Part shown: one piece after another, positions 22,385 to 28,934 of the stretch | Position numbering within the stretch: the stretch's first letter is position 1 | Layout: each line of letters begins with the position of its first letter | DNA from: an uncultured Eggerthellaceae bacterium | GTDB taxonomy: Bacteria; Actinomycetota; Coriobacteriia; Coriobacteriales; Eggerthellaceae | Length of the DNA: 30,572 nucleotides | Direction of reading: 5' to 3' | Assembly (NCBI GenBank): GCA_946626265.1 | Contig: CAMOUE010000002.1 | Coordinates: 1 to 30,572 of the forward strand | The notes under the pieces: generated by a model | Seen by the model: only the letters and a program-made list of their open reading frames with translations | What the model was told of the DNA's origin: nothing | The model's database searches: none | Made by a program: the position numbers and the translations under genes

Positions 22385-23668
22385 CTACGGACGCGCGGTT
22401 CCGCACTGGCCGCAGAAGTTGCCGGCGTTCTCCTGGCCGCACTGCGGGCAAATCCAGGTTGCGGGAGCCGGTTTGGCCGTTCCGCACTGGCCGCAGAAGT
22501 TGCCGTTGTTGACGCTGCCGCACTGCGGGCAGGTCCAGCCGCCTGCGGGAGCGGCGCCGGGCTGTCCGCCCACGGCCCCGGCGAAGGGCTGCGCGCTATA
22601 GCCGCCGCCAGCAGCGGCGGCGGGGGCGTACTGCCCAGGCTGCTGCTGATAGCCGCCGCCACCTTGCGCGAACATGCCGGCTGCCGCCTGGCCGCCCATG
22701 CCGCCGGCCATGCCCATGCCCATGAACGCGTTCATGGCGCCGTTCGGGTTGTTGGCCGCGTCGCGCATCGCGTCGCCGGCAGCGGCTGCGGTGTAGGCGC
22801 CTGCCATGTTCGGGTCGCGCAGCGGAGCCGCGGTCTGCAGGTTCTTCAGGCGCTCTTCGTCTTCCTCGGACATCGTGATGGAGTTGATGCCGAACGAGAC
22901 GATCGTGATGCCGCGCTTCTGGGACCAGTCTGCCGAAAGCTCCTCGTTCAGGATGTTCGCCAAGTCCTTGGCATGCGCCGGGATGGCGGAGTAGCGGACG
23001 CCCATCTCGGAGATCCGCGCGAGCGACGGCTGGAGCGCGAGCAGGAGCTCGCTCTTCATCTGCGACTCGAGGCGGTCGCGCTTGTAGGGCTCTTCGACGT
23101 TGCCGCAGACGTTCTTGTAGAACAGCAGCGGGTCGGTCAGCTTGAAGGAGTACTCGCCGTTCATGCGGACGCCCGGCTCGAACTCGAAGCCGAGGTTCGT
23201 GTCGACGATGCGCATGGGGATCGGCGTGGAGGTGCCGTACTTGTTGCCGTAGATCTCCTTCGTGTTGAAGTAGTAGATGCGCTGGTCCTTGCCCGTGTCG
23301 CCGCCGAAGGTGAAGCGCTGGCCGATGCGCTCGAACGTTGCCTTGATGCCCTCGCCGAGGTCGCCGTAGAAGATGGACGGCTCGGTGGAGCGGTCGTAGA
23401 CGAACTGGCCGGCTTCGGCGCAGACGTCGACGATCTCGCCGGATTCGACGATGATCATGCACTGGCCCTCGTTGACGGCGATGACCGAGCCGTTCGAGAT
23501 GATGTTGCTCTCGCCCTTGGTGTTCGAGCTGCGCCCATGATCGGAGGTGCGCTTCTGGCCCTTTACCGCGAGCGTGTCCTCGTCGATGGAGTCGCAGTAG
23601 AAAAACTCGCGCCAGGAGTCAGCGAGCACGCCACCGGCCGCGCCTGCAATTGCGTGAATCAAACCCAT
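22385..23668 (-). CDS. ydjI: SPFH-domain protein with two C-terminal zinc ribbons (YdjI-like)
   Basis: A 427-residue protein. Residues about 15-290 form an SPFH/band-7-like domain of the YdjI ('virion core protein') type (VNEGQCMIIVESGEIVDV; YYFNTKEIYGNKYGT). A Gly/Ala/Gln-rich linker (295-375) follows, then two near-identical zinc ribbons, each CPQCG-(9 or so)-FCGQCGTA (378-402 and 407-427). In B. subtilis, YdjI is the last gene of pspA(ydjF)-ydjG-ydjH-ydjI, where it works with PspA in membrane-stress protection. The same gene order is seen here for ydjG-ydjH-ydjI. Start ATG 23668 has AAGGAG upstream. It is separated from the previous gene by 105 bases. Confidence 0.88.
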   Translation of the reverse strand: MGLIHAIAGAAGGVLADSWREFFYCDSIDEDTLAVKGQKRTSDHGRSSNTKGESNIISNGSVIAVNEGQCMIIVESGEIVDVCAEAGQFVYDRSTEPSIFYGDLGEGIKATFERIGQRFTFGGDTGKDQRIYYFNTKEIYGNKYGTSTPIPMRIVDTNLGFEFEPGVRMNGEYSFKLTDPLLFYKNVCGNVEEPYKRDRLESQMKSELLLALQPSLARISEMGVRYSAIPAHAKDLANILNEELSADWSQKRGITIVSFGINSITMSEEDEERLKNLQTAAPLRDPNMAGAYTAAAAGDAMRDAANNPNGAMNAFMGMGMAGGMGGQAAAGMFAQGGGGYQQQPGQYAPAAAAGGGYSAQPFAGAVGGQPGAAPAGGWTCPQCGSVNNGNFCGQCGTAKPAPATWICPQCGQENAGNFCGQCGTARP

Positions 23669-23773
23669 AGTCGCTCCTTACTGTTGCTTTCTGCCGCATC
23701 CAGCGCTGCGACGGGCGCTTTCTATGACCTGGGAACATCATACCCGATGGGGGCCGTTCCCCTCGTCCCGAAA

Positions 23774-25084
23774 CTAGAACTTGCCGCCTCCCGACGAGCT
23801 GAAGCCGCCGCCACCGCCGCCGCCCCAGCCGCCTCCGCCGAAGCCGCCGCCACCGCCGCTGCTGCTTTCCTCTTCCTTCGGCTTCGGCGTGACGACGAGC
23901 GACGTGTCGACGAACTGGTCGTCGGAGTGGGTGAGCTCGAAGCTGCCCGCGTCGAGGTAGTTGGTTGCGCCGGTTTGCTCGCGAGCGGTCTTCATCGCGC
24001 TTTTCTCGCCGTTGACCTTGCTGAATGCGGCGCCTGCGGGAATGCCGAAAATCGCGAGGATCTTGAGGATGGCCGACAGCGGGTCGGGTTCGGTCCACGG
24101 CTCGCCTTTGACGCTGTAGTACTCGAGCTGCTCGCCGATCTTGCCGTAGTACGCCTCGGCGCCATCTACCCAGTTGTCGGAGCTTAGCTCGTCCTTGACG
24201 GCCTCTTCCATGGCTGCGATGCCTTCGTCGGAGAACGAGTACGAGCCCTGGCCGTAGGCGATCGTGACGTAGTCGCGCGATTTGACGGCCAGCACGAGCA
24301 TGATGCCGTCCTTGCCCGAGCCCAGGCCTAGGTCGTTGGCGCGGTAGAAGCTTGTCGCGAAGTTCGTGCGCTGCGCCGACGTGGGGTTGTCCAAGCCGTT
24401 CATCTTGTCGACGACCAGCAGGTACACGCCCATGTTGTACTTCTCCGCCAGCTGGGTGGCTTTCGCCTCGAGGGCCGTGCGCTGCTCGTCGGAGAACAGC
24501 CCGTAGGCGTCGGTGACGTAGGTGCCGTTGTAGGGCACGTCCGACGAGGCGTTGGGCTGCTTGCCCGAAAGGGCCTGGCCCACGTCGTCGAAGAACGTCT
24601 CGCCCGCTCCCGCCCAGTCGCTCCTTCCGAGGTAGGGGTTGATCTCGTTGATGAAGTGCTGCAGCATGGCGTTCGTCAGCGTCTGCTCGGCATTGCCGGC
24701 CGAGACGAACGAGAACGATTGCTCGGGGACGCAGAGCAGGAACACGACGCAGCCGTTGGCCGTGGCCTTGTCGAGCGCGTAGGAATCGACGAAGTCCTCG
24801 GCAAAGTCCTGGGCGCTCGCGTGGCTGCCGAGGTCGTCGACGATGAGGTAGACGGCCGCCACGTCATACTTGCTTCGCACCTCGCTCGCCATGGTGTTGA
24901 GGCGCGAGATTTCGTCAGAGCTCAGCAAGTCGTCGTGGTCTATGACCGAGGTCGTGCCCGCCACGGCGGCGGGGCCGTCGGTGCCGAGGTCGACTTCGGC
25001 GAACGCCAGCGCGGGCGCTCCGGCGAGCGAGGCGCCGAGCATGAGCGCGAACAAAAGCGATGCGAGCTTCTTGAATGATTTCAT
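23774..25084 (-). CDS. ydjH: Secreted/anchored protein with two TPM domains (YdjH/YgcG-like)
   Basis: A 436-residue protein starting with a signal peptide (basic MKSFKK, hydrophobic core, likely cut after AFA-29). Two TPM-type modules follow: residues about 46-170 (VIDHDDLLSSDEISRLNTMA) and about 190-320 (VTDAYGLFSDEQRTALEAKA, then GIMLVLAVKSRDYVTIAYGQG). Next are one membrane helix (337-356), a soluble stretch, and a Gly/Ser tail with runs of Gly and a final GGGKF. B. subtilis YdjH is shorter and, as far as I recall, has one TPM domain, so this is a duplicated form. GGGAGGTG lies upstream of the ATG, only 12 bases from the stop of ydjG. Confidence 0.87.
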   Translation of the reverse strand: MKSFKKLASLLFALMLGASLAGAPALAFAEVDLGTDGPAAVAGTTSVIDHDDLLSSDEISRLNTMASEVRSKYDVAAVYLIVDDLGSHASAQDFAEDFVDSYALDKATANGCVVFLLCVPEQSFSFVSAGNAEQTLTNAMLQHFINEINPYLGRSDWAGAGETFFDDVGQALSGKQPNASSDVPYNGTYVTDAYGLFSDEQRTALEAKATQLAEKYNMGVYLLVVDKMNGLDNPTSAQRTNFATSFYRANDLGLGSGKDGIMLVLAVKSRDYVTIAYGQGSYSFSDEGIAAMEEAVKDELSSDNWVDGAEAYYGKIGEQLEYYSVKGEPWTEPDPLSAILKILAIFGIPAGAAFSKVNGEKSAMKTAREQTGATNYLDAGSFELTHSDDQFVDTSLVVTPKPKEEESSSGGGGGFGGGGWGGGGGGGFSSSGGGKF

Positions 25085-25096
25085 GCGAGCACCTCC

Positions 25097-26278
25097 CTAG
25101 AAACCGAACACGAAGAATATGATCGCCGCGATGACTATGGCGAGCGGCGCGAACATCATCAGGAACCGTTTGGTGACCTTGCCGTTGTCGATGGGCAGGT
25201 CTCCGATGAGCTTGCCCGTCTGCCCGTTCATGGCGAACAGGTAGTCCTGGCCGTTCCACTTGGTGTGGAGCATCCAGACCGGCAGCAGCGCGTAGGCGAT
25301 GTTCGTCCAGGTGACGTTGGCGTTGGCGTGCGCGAGGTCCGTTTCCATGTAGCCGCGGGCCGTGTCGGAGAACTGATCGATGCAGGTGTTCTGCACGCGC
25401 GTTCGCGCACGGCTGTCGCATTCCTTGACGTCGAGGTCGTAGCGGTCGGTCACGTAGCCGGGCAGGTAGCCGATCGAGAACGGCACGAGCTCGCTGTAGT
25501 CGTACGGCTCGATGGCGTCCATGTGCGCATCGGGCATCCTCGTGGAGCCGTCGACGGGTACGCGGTGGAAATCCATGTTGCCCTCGCGGTGCAACAGCCA
25601 GTGATCCGTTTCCGTGTAGATGTTATCCGAGTCGGACCACGTGCGGATGTTGCGCCCGTTGAACGTCACGCTGCCTTCCGCCTTGCCCGTGTAGAGCCAG
25701 AACGGAACGTAGACGCCCTGCACTTCCTCGATGTGGTTGTTTGCCGTGAAGTCGTTCGGGAGCAGGGGTTTTCCACCATAGTAGCTCTTGAGGGCGCTGA
25801 TCGCCGCGTCCTTGTCGAGCTTGAACGGGATGACGTAATCCGGCTTCAGGACGTTGGAGAGCTGACCGGGCACGACGGCGTTGTTGCCGCAGTACGGGCA
25901 GCTCGTTACGGCGGTCACCTGGTCGACCATGAGCTGGGCGCCGCACGATGGGCAGTTGTACGCGCGCAAGTTGTCCGCGTCCGCGCCGGTCCATTTCGAA
26001 TTGGCCAGGTAGTCCTGGATGGGGTCGCCGGTGGAAACGTGCTGGGCCTCCACGCGCGTGTCGCCCGCAACGGACGCGGCGGCAGCCGACATTTCCTGGG
26101 ACTCCCGCTTTCCGGTGGCTGCCTCGTCGGCCTTCTCCTGCTTTTGGGCGTACAGCGCCTCGATTTCCTCGGGCGCAAACGTCGATTCGCAGAATTCGCA
26201 TTGGAGCTTGCCGATTTGGCCGTTGAAGGACAGCCGGCCATTGCAATTGGGGCATTGGTACGTCGTAGTGGTAGCCAC
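25097..26278 (-). CDS. ydjG: Zinc-ribbon membrane protein, YdjG-like
   Basis: A 393-residue protein with two TFIIB-type zinc ribbons: C9/C12 with C27/C30, and C109/C112 with C127/C130. They are joined by a charged, Ala-rich helix (35-75). A globular domain follows (about 140-365; VPFWLYTGKAEGSVTF, RVPVDGSTRMPDAHMDAIEPYD). A single C-terminal membrane helix (about 372-393) tail-anchors it, with the ribbons in the cytoplasm. It is the first gene of the ydjGHI-like operon, with a strong GGAGGTGA site before GTG 26278. It presumably recruits the SPFH protein to the membrane together with the TPM protein, as for B. subtilis YdjG/YdjH; that role is transferred by analogy. Confidence 0.85.
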   Translation of the reverse strand: MATTTTYQCPNCNGRLSFNGQIGKLQCEFCESTFAPEEIEALYAQKQEKADEAATGKRESQEMSAAAASVAGDTRVEAQHVSTGDPIQDYLANSKWTGADADNLRAYNCPSCGAQLMVDQVTAVTSCPYCGNNAVVPGQLSNVLKPDYVIPFKLDKDAAISALKSYYGGKPLLPNDFTANNHIEEVQGVYVPFWLYTGKAEGSVTFNGRNIRTWSDSDNIYTETDHWLLHREGNMDFHRVPVDGSTRMPDAHMDAIEPYDYSELVPFSIGYLPGYVTDRYDLDVKECDSRARTRVQNTCIDQFSDTARGYMETDLAHANANVTWTNIAYALLPVWMLHTKWNGQDYLFAMNGQTGKLIGDLPIDNGKVTKRFLMMFAPLAIVIAAIIFFVFGF

Positions 26279-26363
26279 GTGTCACCTCCGTAAAGATGGC
26301 GCTGCTCGGTTACCGATTATTCTACTCCTAAATATGTGTGCGGGAGCGTTTGAGGGCCAGACG

Positions 26364-27209
26364 TTACCGGTCGATTTCGTCGCGCGGGTCGCGCAGCTCG
26401 TTGGGGGCGACGTAGATTTGGCTGAACCCGATTTCCGACAGAGCCTGGGCCGTTCGCCACGGCGGGCAGATGTCGTCGTGCTCGGCGCAGTAGTTCAACG
26501 CTTCGACGAGCGTGATGTTGTGGTAGAGGTCGGCCATCGTGTCGACGTCGGGGATGGGCGGCAGCCACAGCGCCGGGAGGCCGAGCTCGCGCGCCTTCGC
26601 GATGTAGGCCGGCAGCACGGTCAGCCCCGTCGGGTTGTAGAACACGCCCGTGTGCGAGAAGTCCGTCTCGCGCGTCCAGCCGACGACCGAGACGCCCATT
26701 TCCTGGTCGGGGGCGAGGACGATGCCGCCGCCGGGCACGCCGTCGAGCTTGTGCAGCTGCTCGAACCCGAACTTGACGTCCGATTTCGTGAGCGCGGGCA
26801 TGTCGGCGCCCATGGACAGGATGCAGTCGGCGCCGCGCTCCCACGCCTGCTCGAACGCATGGTTGTAGTGCTCGTCGAAGCTCGCGCCCTCGTCCACGAT
26901 GAACTCGATTTCCCGCGGCCATTCGCCGGCGTCGTGGAACAGGGAGCGCATGGGCTCGAGGTTGCGTGCGGGCGCCGTCGAGATGACGAGGTCGTACGTG
27001 TCGCGCGCGTCGCCGTCTTGCGGCGCGTTTTCCAAATCGGAGAGCGCCGCGCAGATGATCTCGACGACGTCGAACAGCATGCAGTGGTACAGCACCGATG
27101 CGACTTCGGGGGCGAAGATCCCGTCCTTCAGCGTCGTGAGCCGCGTCTTGACGAGGCCCGGTTCGGGCAGCTTCGAGAACAGGAGTACGGTGTTCTTGCG
27201 TTCGCGCAT
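26364..27209 (-). CDS. DUF2064 / TIGR04282-type transferase, arsenosugar-associated family
   Basis: A 281-residue protein related to nucleotide-sugar transferases. The N-terminus has FSKLPEPGLVKTRL (11-24), matching the family start (F-K-P-PG-VKTRL). The metal/substrate strand reads ILSMGADMPALT (family GTDCPxL), and GGGIVLAPDQEMGVSVVG replaces the usual LGPAxDGGYYLIG. TIGR04282 was defined as 'transferase 1, rSAM/selenodomain-associated' because it co-occurs with the ArsS family and is now named an arsenosugar biosynthesis glycosyltransferase. The ArsM-ArsS fusion lies 20 kb away in this window. The altered end of the catalytic motif makes activity on the same substrate uncertain. AAAGGA precedes ATG; it is divergent from the SixA-CHAD gene. 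Confidence 0.8.
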   Translation of the reverse strand: MRERKNTVLLFSKLPEPGLVKTRLTTLKDGIFAPEVASVLYHCMLFDVVEIICAALSDLENAPQDGDARDTYDLVISTAPARNLEPMRSLFHDAGEWPREIEFIVDEGASFDEHYNHAFEQAWERGADCILSMGADMPALTKSDVKFGFEQLHKLDGVPGGGIVLAPDQEMGVSVVGWTRETDFSHTGVFYNPTGLTVLPAYIAKARELGLPALWLPPIPDVDTMADLYHNITLVEALNYCAEHDDICPPWRTAQALSEIGFSQIYVAPNELRDPRDEIDR

Positions 27210-27285
27210 GTCAGTTCCTTTCGTTTCGCGAGTGCAACCTTGCCAAATCTCGGGGCGGACGTCAACTCGCGTCGCCGGCGTTCGC

Positions 27286-27291
27286 TACAAT
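27286..27291 (+). promoter_or_regulatory. Possible -10 box of the SixA-CHAD gene
   Basis: TACAAT lies about 80 bases upstream of ATG 27372. It is followed by a 7-bp hairpin CTCCCGC/GCGGGAG (near 27302-27318) in the leader. No clear -35 box is present. Confidence 0.35.
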
Positions 27292-27371
27292 GGTATGCGA
27301 ACTCCCGCGTTGCGGGAGGCGGACTTGAGCCGACAAGCTATGCGCCGATTGGCGAGGACGAGGTGGTTGCG

Positions 27372-28835
27372 ATGGCTAAACTGGTGGTCTTGGTTCGACA
27401 CGGGAAAGCCCAGACGCGTTCGGCGGACGTCGCCGACGAAGAGCGCGTTCTCACGGACGCGGGCAAGCGCTCGCTTGCGGCGTGGCTTCCACGGTCGGCG
27501 CGTTTGCTGGCCGAGGAGGGCGTGACGGAAGCCGAGCTGTGGGCGAGCCCGTCCAAGCGCACCATCCAGACTGCCGAGCTCGTCGCATCCGCCTTGAAAC
27601 GCGAGGCGGGGATCAGGGCGGCCGGCGTCGTCGAGGCGCCCTGCCTGTGGAGCCAGGATGTCGACGCGTTCGTGCGCGAGGTACGCGCCTGTTCCGCCGA
27701 TGCGGTCGTCGCCGTGGGGCATAACCCGTTCTGCGAGGACTTCGCGCAGGCCGTTTGCGGCAGTGCGGTGCCGTTTGCGACGGGGGCCGTCGCCGCGTTC
27801 AGGCTCGACGAGGAAGGCGACGCAGGCGCCGGTCCGGCTGCCGATGCGGCCTTCGCCGTTTCGGGGCGGCTGCTCTGGCTCGTGCAGGGTCCGGAATCCA
27901 AGCGGTGGAAGAACGTGTGCGATATGGAAAAGGTCGTTCGCCGCGCTTCCGACGCTGTCGGCGAGCGGCTCGAGACGTTCCTCGCGAACACGGATGACGT
28001 GGAGGCGGCTCACAAGGTGCGCGTCTCGATACGCACCATGCGGGGGCTGCTCTCGTTCGTCGAGCCGTTCCAGCAGCGGTCGCAGAACAAGCAGATGACG
28101 CGCGATTTGCGCGACAACGTGCTGTGCACGTCCCGCCTGAGGGAGCTCGACGTGCTTTCGGACCAGGTAGCGCAGCTCGATCCGTCCGCCGAGGACCTTC
28201 TCGCCGCCTGCGCCGAGGAACGCGCCCGCGAGTGCGAGCGGACGGTCGCGCAGCTCACGTCCAAGGATGCGGCCAAGCGCTTCGCCCGCGTCCGCATGGC
28301 CGCGCGCAACTTGAGATGGAAAGACCGGGTCGTGCAGGAGGGGCTTGGCCCCGACGCCGTGCCGGCGCGGTTCGCCGAGGTCGCGTCCGGCGTCGACTGC
28401 GATCTGGCGACGCTCGACTTGGCGGATGCCGAGCAGACCCACGACGTGCGCAAGCGCGCAAAGCAGGTGCGGTATGCCGCAGAGCGGTTCGGCGGCATGA
28501 TCGGTGCCGAAGCGCCCGCGACGGCGGCCCGCATGGAGGGGGTGCAAGACGAGCTCGGCGCCCTGTGCGATGCGCGCGTGAACGTGGGGCTTGTCGACGC
28601 GTTCCCGAAAGAGGGCCTTTCGGAGCAGGCGATTTGGGCCCTGGGGCTGCTCCGGGCGCAGAACGAGTCGTACATATACGCCGCGCTGCGCGAGGCGCGG
28701 CACGAGCCGGTGGACGAGACGCGGCCCGTGCCGGAAGGCGAGGACGAGACGCGGCCCGTGCCGGAAGGTGAGGCGCCGGACGAGATGCAGGGCGCATCGC
28801 AAGGCGAGCCGGGCGCCGACGGGCTCGCCTCGTAA
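27372..28835 (+). CDS. SixA-type histidine phosphatase fused to a CHAD domain
   Basis: A 487-residue, two-domain cytoplasmic protein. Residues 1-175 are a histidine-phosphatase (SixA-like) domain: LVRHGKAQ with catalytic H10, LTDAGKRSL, SPSKRTIQTAEL and VAVGHNPF with H117. Residues about 185-445 form a CHAD domain with its two helical repeats and conserved basic/His positions (HKVRVSIRTMRGLL at 214 onwards; THDVRKRAKQVRYAAERFG at 356 onwards). CHAD domains bind polyphosphate, so the fusion may act on polyphosphate-linked or phosphohistidine substrates. The C-terminus (447-467) carries a duplicated DETRPVPEGE peptide in a disordered acidic tail. ATG 27372 is chosen because the phosphatase motif begins right after it and GAGG lies upstream; the frame is open far further upstream without homology. 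Confidence 0.9.
   Translation: MAKLVVLVRHGKAQTRSADVADEERVLTDAGKRSLAAWLPRSARLLAEEGVTEAELWASPSKRTIQTAELVASALKREAGIRAAGVVEAPCLWSQDVDAFVREVRACSADAVVAVGHNPFCEDFAQAVCGSAVPFATGAVAAFRLDEEGDAGAGPAADAAFAVSGRLLWLVQGPESKRWKNVCDMEKVVRRASDAVGERLETFLANTDDVEAAHKVRVSIRTMRGLLSFVEPFQQRSQNKQMTRDLRDNVLCTSRLRELDVLSDQVAQLDPSAEDLLAACAEERARECERTVAQLTSKDAAKRFARVRMAARNLRWKDRVVQEGLGPDAVPARFAEVASGVDCDLATLDLADAEQTHDVRKRAKQVRYAAERFGGMIGAEAPATAARMEGVQDELGALCDARVNVGLVDAFPKEGLSEQAIWALGLLRAQNESYIYAALREARHEPVDETRPVPEGEDETRPVPEGEAPDEMQGASQGEPGADGLAS
28713..28772 (+). repeat. Two 30-bp tandem units in the SixA-CHAD tail
   Basis: Units 28713-28742 and 28743-28772 differ at one base and encode DETRPVPEGE twice. In-frame slippage in a disordered tail is the simplest explanation. 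Confidence 0.9.
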
Positions 28836-28879
28836 CCCGTTTCAAGCTCGGGTCGGCAACGTGTCCGCCCGATAAAACG

Positions 28880-28915
28880 CCGGCGGCCAGGCGGGTTGCG
28901 CCGCCTGGCCGCCGG
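28880..28915 (-). terminator. Terminator of htpG, between convergent genes
   Basis: Perfect 15-bp arms CCGGCGGCCAGGCGG (28880-28894) and CCGCCTGGCCGCCGG (28901-28915) have a six-base loop. On the minus strand it is followed by CGTTTTATC and lies 20 bases after the htpG stop. It may also stop the convergent SixA-CHAD transcript. Confidence 0.88.
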
Positions 28916-28934
28916 TCGGCATTGCGTCGCCCGT

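Noticed and set aside
26019..27371. Extended N-terminus of the SixA-CHAD protein
   Set aside because: The frame is open upstream but is antisense to the ydjG-like gene and the DUF2064 gene; the phosphatase domain starts right at ATG 27372.
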